A stretch of DNA of 64,000 bases from Pseudoalteromonas aurantia (GCF_005886875.1 NZ_PNBY01000070.1:52535-116534), one strand, 5' to 3'; shown: positions 33,603-44,079, counted from the first letter of the stretch. Translations and numbers: made by a program. The notes: a model not told the origin generated them from the letters alone.

Positions 33603-34436
33603 TTAAAGCTTTTTAAATTTGAGAGTCATGCGGTCACTTTCCCCAATCGCTTTATATTGATCAGCATTTTTATCACCTAATGCTAAGCGTGGTGGCAGTG
33701 TCCAAACACCTTTAGGGTGATTAGCACTGTCTAAAGGGTTAGCGTTCACATCACTTTGAGCCACTAATTCAAATCCTGCTTGTTTCGCAATATCTACCAC
33801 ATAACTTTGTTTCATGTAGCCAGAGCTTTTTTGATCCGCGTTATCACGGTGCTCAGGTAAACGGTGCTCAACCACGCCTAAAACGCCACCGGGCTTCAGT
33901 GCTTTATTAAACGCTTGAAATGCATTTAATACACCTTCATCACCTTGGCGCATATACCAGTTATGGACGTTTCTAAATGTAAGCACCATATCCGCAGAGC
34001 CTGTTGGGGCAATGTCTGAATGAGTAAGTGGTGCAAATTCGGTTATTTTCACTTCACTGAAACGGCTATCTTTGGCAACTTTACTTTTGAAGCCAGCTAG
34101 CGAGCGCTGGTAGTATTTCACCTTAGAATCTGCGGGAAAGTGTGCAGCGTATAAAGTGCCAGACCCTTTAACTGCAGGTGCTAAGATTTCTGAATACCAA
34201 CCACCACCGGGTGCAATTTCGACCACGGTCATGTCCGCTTCTAAACCAAAGAAATCAAGGGTTTCTACCGGGTTTCTATATTGGTCACGCGCGCGATTTT
34301 TCTCAGAGCGTTCTGTATTGCTGGCAGCTGAAACAAGCTCAGATGCCACATTCGAATTTGAGCTACCATTGCTTGCGCAACCTGCGATAGCGGTAACAAT
34401 ACTTGCAGCAAGAAGTGTTTTTAATCCAAATTTCAT
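33603..34436 (-). CDS. Predicted lipoprotein with class I SAM-methyltransferase fold
   Basis: A 277-residue protein with an N-terminal signal peptide (about 1-19) ending in the lipobox IAGC, so it should be lipidated on Cys and exported. After a Ser/Asn-rich linker comes a Rossmann methyltransferase domain: VEIAPGGGWYSEILAP (motif I), ADMVLTFRNVHNWY (motif IV region) and LKPGGVLGVVEHRLP. It resembles the COG4798 'predicted methyltransferase' group; substrate unknown. I chose the ATG at 34436 (AGGA 8 nt upstream) over a GTG at 34451. It sits between purH and purD, after the purH terminator, and is cotranscribed with purD. Confidence 0.85.
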   Translation of the reverse strand: MKFGLKTLLAASIVTAIAGCASNGSSNSNVASELVSAASNTERSEKNRARDQYRNPVETLDFFGLEADMTVVEIAPGGGWYSEILAPAVKGSGTLYAAHFPADSKVKYYQRSLAGFKSKVAKDSRFSEVKITEFAPLTHSDIAPTGSADMVLTFRNVHNWYMRQGDEGVLNAFQAFNKALKPGGVLGVVEHRLPEHRDNADQKSSGYMKQSYVVDIAKQAGFELVAQSDVNANPLDSANHPKGVWTLPPRLALGDKNADQYKAIGESDRMTLKFKKL

Positions 34437-34499
34437 TTTTCTGTCCTTCACTTTTGTGATTGTGTTTTAAGCAGAATACTTGAATTTAGGGCAAACAAA

Positions 34500-34528
34500 A
34501 AGCACGAAACGATAAACGTTTCGTGCTT
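34500..34528 (-). terminator. Terminator downstream of purH
   Basis: A 12-bp perfect stem (AAGCACGAAACG at 34500-34511 with CGTTTCGTGCTT at 34517-34528) and a 5-nt loop. On the minus strand it is followed by TTTTTG. It separates purH from the methyltransferase-purD unit. Confidence 0.88.
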
Positions 34529-34533
34529 ATAGA

Positions 34534-36120
34534 TTAATGGCGGAAGTGACGCATGCCAGTTAATACCATTGCCATGCCAGCTTCATCTGCTGCGGCAATA
34601 ACTTCTTCATCACGCATTGAACCACCTGGCTGTATAACCGCGGTTATCCCGGCAGCGGCAGCGGCATCAATGCCGTCTCTAAACGGGAAGAATGCATCCG
34701 ATGCCATAACTGAACCTTTTACCTCAAGGTTCTCATCAGCGGCTTTAATTCCGGCAATTTTTGCTGAGTATACGCGGCTCATTTGACCTGCGCCTACACC
34801 AATTGTCATTCCGTCACGGGCATAAACAATGGCGTTCGATTTAACAAACTTGGCAACTTTCCAGCAAAATAGTAAGTCTTTAAGCTCTTGCTCTGTTGGC
34901 TGGCGTTTTGATACTACAGTCAAGTCATCAAGCGTTACCATGCCTTGATCACGATCTTGAACTAAAATACCACCATTGACACGTTTAATATCAGATTGCG
35001 TGGTTTTTGCATCCCATTGTCCACATTCTAATAAGCGAACATTTTTCTTAGCAGCAACGATTTTGGCTGCTTCTTCACTGATGCTAGGAGCAATGATCAC
35101 TTCAACAAACTGGCGTGCAACAATCGCTTCAGCGGTGGTTACATCAAGCTCGCGGTTAAATGCAATAATACCGCCAAAGGCCGATGTAGGATCGGTTTTA
35201 AATGCTCGGTCATAAGCGGTTAAAATGTTCTCGTCAACGGCAACACCACATGGGTTTGCATGTTTAACAATAACACACGCAGGTGCGTCAAATTCTTTGA
35301 CACACTCAAGGGCGGCATCAGTATCAGCAATGTTGTTGAAAGAAAGCGCCTTACCTTGTAATTGTGTTGCTGTTGCAACTGAAGCTTCTTGTAAGTCATT
35401 CTCTACATAAAAAGCTGCATCTTGATGCGAGTTTTCACCGTAGCGCATGTCTTGCTTTTTAGTGAACTGCATGTTGATAGTACGTGGGAACTTAGTCTCA
35501 ACCGCGGCTTCTTCAGTGTAGTCAGGCACCATTTTACCAAAGTAATTGGCAATCATACCGTCGTACTGTGCTGTGTGCTCATAAGCGGCAATAGCAAGAT
35601 CAAAGCGTGTTTGGTAGGTTGTTGAACCATTGTTTTCGCTCAGTTCAGCAATAACACGAGCATAGTCTTGCGCATTAACAACAATCGTCACATCTTTGTG
35701 ATTTTTTGCTGCTGCACGCACCATAGTTGGGCCGCCGATATCAATGTTTTCAATTGCGTCTTCAAGGCTGCAGTCAGCTTTTGCAACAGTTTGTGCAAAG
35801 GGGTATAAGTTAACCACAACCATGTCAATTGCAGAAATATCGTTTTCGGTCATAACGCCTTCATCTTGACCGCGACGGGCTAAGATACCGCCATGCACTT
35901 TTGGGTGAAGTGTTTTAACGCGGCCATCCATGATTTCAGGGTGACCTGTATAGTCAGATACTTCCGTGGCAGCAATGCCGTTATCAGCTAATAGTTTATA
36001 TGTACCGCCAGTTGATAAAATTTCAACGCCTTGCGCACTGAGTGCTTGGGCTAATTCAACGATACCGGTTTTATCTGACACACTTAATAGTGCGCGACGA
36101 ATTGGACGATGTATATCCAT
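34534..36120 (-). CDS. purH: Bifunctional AICAR transformylase / IMP cyclohydrolase
   Basis: Last two steps of IMP synthesis. The 528-residue protein has the N-terminal MGS-like cyclohydrolase domain (about 1-195; [43 protein letters not shown]) and the C-terminal transformylase domain (about 200-528; [13 protein letters not shown] [35 protein letters not shown], ending [18 protein letters not shown]). Length equals E. coli PurH (529). It has its own terminator. Confidence 0.97.
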   Translation of the reverse strand: MDIHRPIRRALLSVSDKTGIVELAQALSAQGVEILSTGGTYKLLADNGIAATEVSDYTGHPEIMDGRVKTLHPKVHGGILARRGQDEGVMTENDISAIDMVVVNLYPFAQTVAKADCSLEDAIENIDIGGPTMVRAAAKNHKDVTIVVNAQDYARVIAELSENNGSTTYQTRFDLAIAAYEHTAQYDGMIANYFGKMVPDYTEEAAVETKFPRTINMQFTKKQDMRYGENSHQDAAFYVENDLQEASVATATQLQGKALSFNNIADTDAALECVKEFDAPACVIVKHANPCGVAVDENILTAYDRAFKTDPTSAFGGIIAFNRELDVTTAEAIVARQFVEVIIAPSISEEAAKIVAAKKNVRLLECGQWDAKTTQSDIKRVNGGILVQDRDQGMVTLDDLTVVSKRQPTEQELKDLLFCWKVAKFVKSNAIVYARDGMTIGVGAGQMSRVYSAKIAGIKAADENLEVKGSVMASDAFFPFRDGIDAAAAAGITAVIQPGGSMRDEEVIAAADEAGMAMVLTGMRHFRH

Positions 36121-36313
36121 GATGGTTAGGGTTTCCTCAATGATACGTTAAGGGCTAGCTTAGAAGGGCGCTATTTTAGCCTATCTAGGAGAAGAAAACG
36201 ATGGAAAAGACAAAAGTGCTGTTGAGAAAATTACAATTTATTTTGTTAGCAAGGGTTTAATGGAAAGATAAGGTGTTAGGCTAGAATAAAGTAGGCAAGA
36301 AAAATGTGCTATA

Positions 36314-36349
36314 AAATACAAAAAGCACAATAAAGTGCTTTTTGTATTT
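36314..36349 (-). terminator. Terminator of the dusB-fis operon
   Basis: A 15-bp perfect stem (36314-36328 with 36335-36349) and a 6-nt loop, 20 nt after the fis stop. The T-rich right side on the minus strand supplies the U tract (GTGCTTTTTGTATTT). Confidence 0.88.
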
Positions 36350-36368
36350 AGTATGAATTAAGCTGTGC

Positions 36369-36659
36369 TTAGTTCATACCGTATTTTTTAAGCTTCTTGC
36401 GAAGAGTACCACGGTTGATACCTAGTAAGATCGCTGCACGTGTCTGATTGCCACGTGTGTATGTCATTACTTCTTCAAGCAATGGCGCTTCTAGCTCAGA
36501 AAGAACAAGGTCGTATACGTCTTGTACATCTTGACCATTAAGCTGCTTTAAATAGTGGTGTACAGCTTTTTTTACTGCATCACGTAAAGGTTGCGGTTTC
36601 TCTTGTGACTGAACATGAGCGTTAGTAATAAATGGAGAAGTCACATTTTGTTCGAACAT
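36369..36659 (-). CDS. fis: DNA-binding protein Fis
   Basis: Nucleoid-associated regulator of rRNA, growth-phase and recombination processes. The 96-residue protein (98 in E. coli) ends with the helix-turn-helix [29 protein letters not shown], nearly identical to E. coli, and has the dimer helices [17 protein letters not shown] ([18 protein letters not shown]). It is 18 nt downstream of dusB, the standard dusB-fis operon. Confidence 0.97.
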   Translation of the reverse strand: MFEQNVTSPFITNAHVQSQEKPQPLRDAVKKAVHHYLKQLNGQDVQDVYDLVLSELEAPLLEEVMTYTRGNQTRAAILLGINRGTLRKKLKKYGMN

Positions 36660-36677
36660 CGTATGTCTCTTTCTTTC

Positions 36678-37649
36678 TTAGTTAGCTGCTAGTGTTTCAA
36701 AGTATTTTTCCAAAGCCTCGATTTGCTCATTTGGCGCTTCGAGGGCATTGAATACTCGCCTAAACTGACCTGCTTGGTCATGGGTTTGCAAATACCAAGA
36801 TACATGTTTTCGTGCGATGCGCGCTCCCATAGGCTCCCCGTAAAACTGATGAAGATTAATTAAATGCTCCATCAAAATACTACGTACTTCAGATATCTCT
36901 GGTGTAGGTAGGTGTTCTCCAGTTCGCAAAAAGTGGTCTATCTCCCTAAAAATCCAAGGGCGACCTTGGGCGGCTCGACCAATCATGATGGCATCTGCAC
37001 CCGTATATTCCAGTACCTGTTTCGCTTTCTCTGGAGATGTAATATCACCATTGGCAACCACAGGTATTGATACTGAACGTTTAATATCCCTAATCGTGAC
37101 ATATTCTGCGTCACCTTTGTACATACACGCTTTTGTGCGTCCATGTACAGCGAGTGACGCAATGCCATTTCGTTCAGCAATTTTGGCAATCTCTACGCCG
37201 TTACGATTATCCGGATCCCATCCTGTACGAATTTTAAGTGTAACAGGCACTTCTACGGCTTTTACCACCGCATCAACTATCTCTTCCACTAATTCCGGAT
37301 ACTGTAACAGTGCTGAGCCTGCCAGTTTTTTATTCACTTTCTTTGCGGGACAGCCCATATTGATATCTATGATCTGTGCCCCGTTTGCAACATTAAACTG
37401 AGCTGCCTGTGCCATTAACTCAGGATCAGCACCTGCAATTTGTACTGAACGTACACCCGACTCGCCACTATGATCCATACGGTTCATTGATTTGTCAGTT
37501 TTCCATACCTTTGGATTCGAAGACATCATTTCCGATACAGCCAACCCAGCCCCTAATCGGCGGCAAAGTTGTCTAAACGGTCTATCTGTGATCCCTGCCA
37601 TAGGAGCCACAATAATGTTGTTATCAAGTTGGTAAGGACCAATACGCAC
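36678..37649 (-). CDS. dusB: tRNA-dihydrouridine synthase B
   Basis: Flavoenzyme that reduces specific uridines in the tRNA D-loop. The 323-residue protein has APMAGITDRPFRQLCRRLGAG, the active-site Cys in NMGCPAKKVNKKLAGSALLQ, KIRTGW, VHGRT, ANGDI and DAIMIGRAAQGRPW. The start is GTG (V/MRIGPYQL) and aligns with the E. coli MRIGQYQL start. First gene of the dusB-fis operon. The preceding AT-rich spacer (37650-37850) has T/A runs but no promoter I can fix. Confidence 0.96.
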   Translation of the reverse strand: MRIGPYQLDNNIIVAPMAGITDRPFRQLCRRLGAGLAVSEMMSSNPKVWKTDKSMNRMDHSGESGVRSVQIAGADPELMAQAAQFNVANGAQIIDINMGCPAKKVNKKLAGSALLQYPELVEEIVDAVVKAVEVPVTLKIRTGWDPDNRNGVEIAKIAERNGIASLAVHGRTKACMYKGDAEYVTIRDIKRSVSIPVVANGDITSPEKAKQVLEYTGADAIMIGRAAQGRPWIFREIDHFLRTGEHLPTPEISEVRSILMEHLINLHQFYGEPMGARIARKHVSWYLQTHDQAGQFRRVFNALEAPNEQIEALEKYFETLAAN

Positions 37650-37854
37650 AGTAGTTTAATCTGCCTCTTTTCAAGGGGCGCTAAGTTTACGGTTTTTTTT
37701 GCAAAAATCAAAGGCTATAAATTGAACATTATTGTTTTTTTTTGAACTTAGTGGGTTGACTTTTTATAACAGTTTGAGAGTTGGATTTATTTGTTTGTTT
37801 TTTGAGCTAAAAAATTCAACTTGGTTGCAAAATAGTCAGGTTGATTTGTGATAA

Positions 37855-37888
37855 TAAAAGGTAAAGCCTGTTACGTAGAGGCTTTACC
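37855..37888 (-). terminator. Terminator downstream of prmA
   Basis: A 10-bp perfect stem (GGTAAAGCCT at 37860-37869 with AGGCTTTACC at 37879-37888) and a 9-nt loop. On the minus strand TTTTATT follows. It lies about 13 nt after the prmA stop. Confidence 0.8.
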
Positions 37889-37900
37889 AGTTACAAACTA

Positions 37901-38785
37901 CTAACCCTCGGTGATATTTTTACGACCACTCACTCGTGTCCATTCGCCTTCTTGGGCAATGCTATCTAAGCTAATATGTGGGGCATAAACATGAGCAACA
38001 GACTGAGCTTGCTCTTCTAAAATACCTGACATGGCGATTTCACCATCCGGCTTTAGAAACGCTAAAATGATTTCATGCAGTTCTCGCAGCGGTTGAGCAA
38101 GAATATTGGCTACCACAATATCAGCACTAAATTCAGGCTGGTTTTCTGGTAAATAGACTTCAAGCTTATCTGCAACACCATTACGCCCTGCATTATCTTT
38201 ACTTGCAGCGAGTGCTTGAGGATCGATATCGATACCGATCACGCGCTCAGCACCAAGCTTAATGGCTGCAATGCCTAAAATGCCTGAGCCACAGCCAAAA
38301 TCAACGACGGTTTTACCGGTTAAATCTTGGCGTTCTAGCCACTTTAAGCACAGTGATGTGGTCGCATGAGTCCCGGTGCCAAACGCAAGGCCAGGATCGA
38401 GTAATACATTGACTGCATCTGGTTCAGGAATATCTCGCCAGCTTGGACAGATCCACAGGCGCTCGCCAAACTTAATTGGGTGAAAGTTATCCATCCATTC
38501 ACGCTCCCAGTCTTTGTCCTCAAGCTGCTCAATCTTATAGGTAAGCTCAGAGTCACTATTGGCTTTGAGGTAAGCAACGACTACATCCATATCATGAGCT
38601 GCATCGAAAAGGCCAATAACAAGCGTATCAGGCCATAAGATCACTTCGCCTGGTTTAGGCTCGTAGACAGGATTATTACTGGCGTCCATAAAGGTCACTG
38701 AAGGGCAGCCAACATCAAGTAATAAGTCACTTAACTGATCTGCTGAGTCTTTGTTTGCGTGAATTCGGATTTGGATCCAAGCCAT
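37901..38785 (-). CDS. prmA: Ribosomal protein L11 methyltransferase
   Basis: SAM-dependent enzyme that trimethylates several amino groups of ribosomal protein L11. The 294-residue protein (293 in E. coli) starts [11 protein letters not shown], has [18 protein letters not shown], the SAM motif [20 protein letters not shown] and the NILAQPL catalytic motif. The start at 38785 has AGGA 7 nt upstream; a longer frame would begin inside the rpoD terminator hairpin and is rejected. Upstream of dusB-fis as in E. coli. Confidence 0.97.
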   Translation of the reverse strand: MAWIQIRIHANKDSADQLSDLLLDVGCPSVTFMDASNNPVYEPKPGEVILWPDTLVIGLFDAAHDMDVVVAYLKANSDSELTYKIEQLEDKDWEREWMDNFHPIKFGERLWICPSWRDIPEPDAVNVLLDPGLAFGTGTHATTSLCLKWLERQDLTGKTVVDFGCGSGILGIAAIKLGAERVIGIDIDPQALAASKDNAGRNGVADKLEVYLPENQPEFSADIVVANILAQPLRELHEIILAFLKPDGEIAMSGILEEQAQSVAHVYAPHISLDSIAQEGEWTRVSGRKNITEG

Positions 38786-38810
38786 GATTATTCCTAATAA
38801 GTATGTCAAC

Positions 38811-38836
38811 AAAAAGGCCGCTAAAGCGGCCTTTTT
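38811..38836. terminator. Terminator of the rpsU-yqeY-dnaG-rpoD operon
   Basis: A 12-bp perfect stem (AAAAAGGCCGCT at 38811-38822 with AGCGGCCTTTTT at 38825-38836) and a 2-nt loop, with A and T runs on both sides, so it can act in both directions. It lies 27 nt after the rpoD stop. Confidence 0.9.
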
Positions 38837-38863
38837 AGATAAAAATCTTGTTGTAAAAAGAGA

Positions 38864-40702
38864 TTAGCCTTTTACATCTAAGAAACTTTTTAATAGATCT
38901 GAGCGAGAAGGGTGGCGTAATTTACGCAATGCCTTAGCTTCAATCTGACGAATACGTTCACGAGTTACGTCAAACTGCTTACCGACTTCTTCAAGTGTAT
39001 GGTCGGTATTCATATCAATACCAAAACGCATACGTAATACTTTTGCTTCTCTTGCTGTTAAGCCTGCCAAGACTTCATTGGTGGCACCACGAAGGCTTTC
39101 CATCGTTGCTGAATCAATCGGAGACTCAATCGTTGTGTCTTCGATGAAATCACCAAGATGTGAGTCTTCATCATCACCAATTGGTGTCTCCATTGAGATT
39201 GGTTCTTTGGCAATTTTCAGTACTTTACGAATTTTGTCTTCTGGCATCATCATGCGCTCAGCCAGCTCTTCAGGGCTAGGCTCACGACCCATTTCTTGCA
39301 GCATTTGACGTGAAATACGATTTAATTTATTGATCGTTTCAATCATGTGCACAGGAATACGGATTGTTCGTGCTTGGTCAGCAATTGAACGGGTGATAGC
39401 CTGACGGATCCACCATGTTGCATAAGTTGAGAACTTATAACCACGTCGGTATTCAAACTTATCTACCGCTTTCATCAAACCAATGTTACCTTCTTGGATC
39501 AGATCTAAGAATTGTAAGCCTCGGTTGGTGTATTTTTTGGCAATAGATATTACAAGACGTAAGTTTGCTTCAACCATTTCTTTTTTCGCTCGGCGAGCTT
39601 TGGCTTCACCAATGCTCATGCGGCGGTTGATGTCTTTGATACGCTCGATGCTTAAGCCCGTACTTTCTTCAATTACACTCAGCTTATTGATGCAACGTTC
39701 GATTTCAGGTTTTACTTCTGCTAGTTTTGCAGAGTACTTTTCGCCAGCAGCGATTTCAGCGTCAACCCACGCCATGTCGGTTTCATTATTAGCAAAATGT
39801 TTTACAAATGTTTTCTTTGGTACTTTTGCAATTTGTACAGCTTGCTTCATAACAATACGTTCTTGAACTCGAACACGGTCCATCATTTCACGCATGTTAT
39901 TTACCATACGGTCAAACTGTTTTGGTACCAGTTTGAATGTACGGAATAAATCACCGATTTCTTGAATAGCTACTTGAGCATCTGGGTGTGAACGGCCTTT
40001 CGATTCAAAAACTTTACGTGCAGCTGTATATAACTCACGTAGTTTCTCAAAATGTTCACGTGCTTCTTCAGGATCAGGGCCAGTGTCGACTTCGTCTTCA
40101 TCGTCGTCGTCATCAGACTCATTGTCTTCGTCTGCTAAGTCTTTATCACTTAGCTCTGAGCCAATGTGTGTGGCAGAAATTTGCGTTTCTTCTGCATCAG
40201 GATCAAAGAAACCAGAAACGATGTCGCTAAGACGCATTTCTTCCGCTTCAAATTTATCCCACTGCTCAAGTAAATACGTAATTGCCTCAGGGTATTCAGC
40301 AACTGATATCTGTACCTGATTGATACCTTCTTCAATTCGCTTGGCAATTTTTATCTCGCCTTCACGAGTTAATAGCTCAACTGTACCCATTTCACGCATG
40401 TACATGCGAACAGGATCCGTCGTACGACCAATTTCTTTTTCTACCGTTGCCAATGCAGCCGCCGCAGCTTCTGCCGCGTCTTCATCGGTGGTGGTTTCCT
40501 GCATCATCAATTCATCGGCATCCGGTGCGTTTTCAGCAACCTTAATACCCATATCATTGATCATGCTTATAATATCTTCGACTTGATCTGAGTCTATTAT
40601 GTCTTGTGGAAGGTGATCGTTAACTTCTGCAAACGTTAAGTAACCTTGCTCTTTACCTTTCTGAATCAGAAGTTTGAGTTGTGACTGAGGAGTTTGATCC
40701 AT
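38864..40702 (-). CDS. rpoD: RNA polymerase sigma factor RpoD (sigma-70)
   Basis: Housekeeping sigma factor of 612 residues (613 in E. coli). Region 1.1 is at the N terminus ([25 protein letters not shown]), region 1.2 at [11 protein letters not shown], an acidic non-conserved region at about 180-215 (DDDDEDEVD), region 2 at [46 protein letters not shown], region 3 at [12 protein letters not shown] and region 4 at [29 protein letters not shown]. Last gene of the macromolecular synthesis operon. Confidence 0.98.
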   Translation of the reverse strand: MDQTPQSQLKLLIQKGKEQGYLTFAEVNDHLPQDIIDSDQVEDIISMINDMGIKVAENAPDADELMMQETTTDEDAAEAAAAALATVEKEIGRTTDPVRMYMREMGTVELLTREGEIKIAKRIEEGINQVQISVAEYPEAITYLLEQWDKFEAEEMRLSDIVSGFFDPDAEETQISATHIGSELSDKDLADEDNESDDDDDEDEVDTGPDPEEAREHFEKLRELYTAARKVFESKGRSHPDAQVAIQEIGDLFRTFKLVPKQFDRMVNNMREMMDRVRVQERIVMKQAVQIAKVPKKTFVKHFANNETDMAWVDAEIAAGEKYSAKLAEVKPEIERCINKLSVIEESTGLSIERIKDINRRMSIGEAKARRAKKEMVEANLRLVISIAKKYTNRGLQFLDLIQEGNIGLMKAVDKFEYRRGYKFSTYATWWIRQAITRSIADQARTIRIPVHMIETINKLNRISRQMLQEMGREPSPEELAERMMMPEDKIRKVLKIAKEPISMETPIGDDEDSHLGDFIEDTTIESPIDSATMESLRGATNEVLAGLTAREAKVLRMRFGIDMNTDHTLEEVGKQFDVTRERIRQIEAKALRKLRHPSRSDLLKSFLDVKG

Positions 40703-40806
40703 AGAGAATTATGCTTCCACTCTGATAAGTTGATACAACAGGCGCCAACTACTACACCTAATAATTTTACATGACGCACGTGAATAGAACAGTATAACAG
40801 CAAAAA

Positions 40807-42564
40807 TTAATTTTGACTAGGTTTTCTATTGGTTAATGCTTGAGTTAATAGTGCGCACTCAAGTCGCTCTGCGCTGTTTAAGCCCTGGGTTTTGTCTTTT
40901 ATTAATAGTGTCTCTAAGCGAAAATTTAAACACTGATCTTCAATAAATTTAAAAGTGTGTTGAAATTCTGTTACTAATGCTTGTTCATTGATGTCATGTT
41001 GCCATACCGCAAGCTTTTTTAAAGGCTCATATTCAGGCTGTTCCCTGAAGTATTCAAGTAACTGCGCACTGGTGTATTCTGGGTGTTGCAAACACACCAA
41101 TTGTAGCTGCAATAGCAGTTCGATGCCCGGTATTTTCATTTGCACTAAATCAGGTAAATACTCAATATCGGTTGCTAATTTAGGATATTGGATCAGTAAA
41201 CCAATGGCTCTGCGCATCGGTGTTACTTTGAATTTACGCTCAATATTGTGCTGTTGTTTTGGTGTTGTGAGCTTGGTGCTTAATTGTTCACGAGTACGAC
41301 CAATTAATTTAGCGAGCGTATTAAGCAAGCCCTCTTGGTAATATTCACTCGGTACCTTGCTAATTAGTGGGAGTGCTTCGCTCATTAGCTTTGCTTTTCC
41401 TGCATCAGTGGTGAGTTCGCAGGTTTGCGCAAGCTTATTAAATAGCACTTTTGAGAAGTCATCCGCAGAATTATAGCGGGCTTCAAATGCGTCTTTACCT
41501 TCTTGCTGAACCAAAGAATCAGGATCTTCACCATCGGGTAAAAATACAAATTGTAAAGACTTCCCGTCTTTTAGATTTGGTAAAGCATGCTCTAGTGCAC
41601 GCCATGCAGCATCTCGTCCAGCTCTATCACCATCGTAACAGCAAATTACTTTGTCTGTTGTTCTGAATAACGTTTGCATGTGTTCAGCCGTCGTGGCAGT
41701 GCCTAACGCTGCCACAGAGTAAGAGATACCTTGCTCTGCAAGTGCCACCACATCCATATATCCTTCAACAATTAAGATTTGTTCTAGCTTATTGTTCGCT
41801 TGTTTGGCTTCATATAAACCGTAAAGTTCAAAGCCTTTGTGGAATATTCTGGTTTCAGGCGAGTTTAGGTATTTAGGCCCCTGATCGGCTCCCATAACGC
41901 GTCCACCAAACGCAATAACACGACCACGTTTATCACGAATAGGGAACATCAATCGGTCGCGGAAAAAATCAAATTGTCGACCAGGTGTTTTTTCTGATGC
42001 GAGTTTGAGTTCAACGAGTTGTTTTTTATGCTCAGCCGTACGGCCAATTTGTTTACATAGGCTTTCCCATTCAGGAGGTGCATAGCCCATCATATAACGC
42101 TGGACTGTTTCTCCTGATAAACCACGACCTTTCACATATTCAATCACATTGCTCGCATTTTTATGGTGCTTTAATTGGTGTTGATAAAATTTTGCGCTTT
42201 GGAGCATCAGATCATAATCAGAACGTTTCTGTTCGATACTTCGTTCTGGGGCGCCAGAAGCGTGCTCACGTGGGACTTCTAGATTAAGTAAACTTGCAAG
42301 TTCTTCTATTGCATCAACAAACTCGAGTTTGTCGTATTCCATAATAAATGAAATGGCATTGCCATTAGCACCGCAACCAAAACAATGGTAAAACTGCTTG
42401 TCTCTTGCAACAGTAAAAGAGGGGGACTTTTCGTTATGGAATGGACAGCAAGCTTGGTAATCTTTACCTGCTTTTTTTAATCCGATACGAGCATCAATCA
42501 GATCGACGATGTCAGTTCTAGCAAGCAAGTCATCAATAAACTGTCTTGGGATTTTTCCAGCCAT
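40807..42564 (-). CDS. dnaG: DNA primase
   Basis: Makes RNA primers at the replication fork with DnaB. The 585-residue protein has the N-terminal zinc finger (CCPFHNEKSPSFTVARDKQFYHCFGCG, about 40-66), the TOPRIM catalytic core with EGYMDVVAL (about 267-275) and CYDGDRAGRDAAW, and a C-terminal helicase-binding domain (about 440-585). It is 104 nt upstream of rpoD and about 104 nt downstream of yqeY, with a hairpin in the latter gap. Confidence 0.97.
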   Translation of the reverse strand: MAGKIPRQFIDDLLARTDIVDLIDARIGLKKAGKDYQACCPFHNEKSPSFTVARDKQFYHCFGCGANGNAISFIMEYDKLEFVDAIEELASLLNLEVPREHASGAPERSIEQKRSDYDLMLQSAKFYQHQLKHHKNASNVIEYVKGRGLSGETVQRYMMGYAPPEWESLCKQIGRTAEHKKQLVELKLASEKTPGRQFDFFRDRLMFPIRDKRGRVIAFGGRVMGADQGPKYLNSPETRIFHKGFELYGLYEAKQANNKLEQILIVEGYMDVVALAEQGISYSVAALGTATTAEHMQTLFRTTDKVICCYDGDRAGRDAAWRALEHALPNLKDGKSLQFVFLPDGEDPDSLVQQEGKDAFEARYNSADDFSKVLFNKLAQTCELTTDAGKAKLMSEALPLISKVPSEYYQEGLLNTLAKLIGRTREQLSTKLTTPKQQHNIERKFKVTPMRRAIGLLIQYPKLATDIEYLPDLVQMKIPGIELLLQLQLVCLQHPEYTSAQLLEYFREQPEYEPLKKLAVWQHDINEQALVTEFQHTFKFIEDQCLNFRLETLLIKDKTQGLNSAERLECALLTQALTNRKPSQN

Positions 42565-42617
42565 ACCTTATGCCGCTAAGATAGCGTTCCTAACAAAAAT
42601 TTAATGCCTATACGAAG

Positions 42618-42640
42618 AAACCGAGCGCGAGGCTCGGTTT
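42618..42640 (-). terminator. Intra-operon hairpin between yqeY and dnaG
   Basis: A 9-bp perfect stem (AAACCGAGC at 42618-42626 with GCTCGGTTT at 42632-42640) and a 5-nt loop; on the minus strand it is followed by the short tract TTTCTTC. It is placed like the internal attenuator before dnaG in the E. coli operon and could lower primase output relative to S21. Confidence 0.6.
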
Positions 42641-42668
42641 ACTTAATCATACTCTGTGTATGTGGGGA

Positions 42669-43115
42669 TTATGCGCTCAATCGTTGCTTTATTAAGCCAG
42701 AGATTTTGCCCATGTCGGCGCGACCTTCAGCTTTAGACTTGATTATGCCCATAACTTTACCCATGTCTTGCATACCTGCTGCACCAGTGTCGGTAACGGC
42801 AGAATCAATCAAAGCAATGATTTCTTCATCAGTCAAAGGCTGAGGTAAGAAAGTTTCAAGTACTTTGATCTCATTAGCTTCAATTTCAGCTAAATCTTCG
42901 CGACCAGCATCAGTAAACTGAGTGTATGAGTCACGACGTTGCTTAACCAGTTTCACTAGAACAGAGGTAATACCTGCATCATCAAGTGTTACGCGGTTAT
43001 CAATTTCACGCTGTTTAATTTCAGCAAGTACCATACGTATTGCACCAAGACGAGCTTTGTCTTTTGCACGCATAGCATCTTTCTGTGCGTCTTTTAGCTT
43101 AATTAAAAGGCTCAT
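42669..43115 (-). CDS. yqeY: GatB/YqeY domain-containing protein
   Basis: A 148-residue cytoplasmic protein, the stand-alone form of the C-terminal domain of GatB. Blocks are LKDAQKDAMRAKDKARLGAIRMVLAEIKQREID, LVKQRRDSYTQF, EIKVLETFLPQPLTDEEI and MGKVMGIIKSKAEGRADM. The domain is thought to touch tRNA in the amidotransferase; the role of the free protein is unknown. It lies 20 nt after rpsU, a place it holds in many gammaproteobacteria outside the enterics. Confidence 0.93.
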   Translation of the reverse strand: MSLLIKLKDAQKDAMRAKDKARLGAIRMVLAEIKQREIDNRVTLDDAGITSVLVKLVKQRRDSYTQFTDAGREDLAEIEANEIKVLETFLPQPLTDEEIIALIDSAVTDTGAAGMQDMGKVMGIIKSKAEGRADMGKISGLIKQRLSA

Positions 43116-43135
43116 TTATACAAGACCTAAACAGA

Positions 43136-43351
43136 TTAGTATAATTTAACGCGACGTGCGTTTTCACGAGAAAGCTTCTTCATGTGACGCTTTACTGCAG
43201 CAGCTTTTTTACGCTTACGCTCTGCTGTTGGCTTTTCATAGTGCTCGCGACGACGAACTTCTGAAAGGATACCTGCTTTTTCACATGAACGCTTGAAACG
43301 ACGAAGTGCTACGTCAAACGGTTCGTTCTCTCTTACTTTAATTACTGGCAT
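43136..43351 (-). CDS. rpsU: 30S ribosomal protein S21
   Basis: 71 residues, the same length as E. coli S21, beginning [27 protein letters not shown] and ending [14 protein letters not shown]. Small-subunit protein needed for initiation. First gene of the rpsU-yqeY-dnaG-rpoD operon, with AGGTAGGTGA before the ATG. Confidence 0.98.
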   Translation of the reverse strand: MPVIKVRENEPFDVALRRFKRSCEKAGILSEVRRREHYEKPTAERKRKKAAAVKRHMKKLSRENARRVKLY

Positions 43352-43476
43352 TAAAAATTCACCTACCTAATTAATGAGCTATGCTCACGCTGATCAAAGA
43401 TTGATCAAGTGGTTCAAAAATGGTGCGGTATTGTAATCCGAAGCATTACCACATGTAAAGCTTAAATTATCGCTAA

Positions 43477-44079
43477 TTATTGATGGCTTAAAGGTGAGCG
43501 TTGATATAGCTGGCAAAGTACTTGTCCTGCTTGCTTTTCTTTAATAACTTGCCAAGTTTTTGGGGCTGAAAAAGCCAATTCTTTCTCAACTTCTACATAA
43601 ATTAACGCATCACTAGTAAGCCAGTTTTGTGCCTCTAGCGCTTCGCAACATGGTTGGGCTAATCCTTTTCGAAATGGTGGGTCAACAAATACTAAACTAT
43701 ATGGGGTTGCTGAGTTATTTTTTTGTAGAAAAGCCAGTGCATTATCGTTAATTACATGCGCATTATTGAGTTTTAATGTTGTAATATTTTTTTGTAACTG
43801 AGTCGCTGCTAGTTTATCTAACTCAATAAAATCAGTGTGTGCTGCAAATCGAGACAAAGCTTCAAAACCAAGCCCGCCAGAACCAGCAAAGCAATCTAAT
43901 ACTTTAGCATTTCTTGTGTCTTGCATAAGCCAATTAAAAACAGTTTCTTTTATTCTGTCAGTTGTGGGTCTTAACCCTTCAACATCTTTTACAGGCAGTT
44001 TTCGACTTTTGAATTTACCGCTAATAATTCGAATAAATCCATCGGTACTTACTTTTTTTACGGGGGCTTTTTTTCTCAT
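43477..44079 (-). CDS. rsmD: 16S rRNA (guanine-966 N2)-methyltransferase
   Basis: Methylates G966 in the assembled 30S subunit. The 200-residue protein has IRIISGKFKSRKLPV, GLRPTTDRIKETVFNWL, the SAM motif VLDCFAGSGGLGFEALSR and the catalytic LVFVDPPFRKGL (DPPF). It is divergent from ftsY, the standard arrangement (rsmD/ftsY-ftsE-ftsX-rpoH). Confidence 0.96.
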   Translation of the reverse strand: MRKKAPVKKVSTDGFIRIISGKFKSRKLPVKDVEGLRPTTDRIKETVFNWLMQDTRNAKVLDCFAGSGGLGFEALSRFAAHTDFIELDKLAATQLQKNITTLKLNNAHVINDNALAFLQKNNSATPYSLVFVDPPFRKGLAQPCCEALEAQNWLTSDALIYVEVEKELAFSAPKTWQVIKEKQAGQVLCQLYQRSPLSHQ

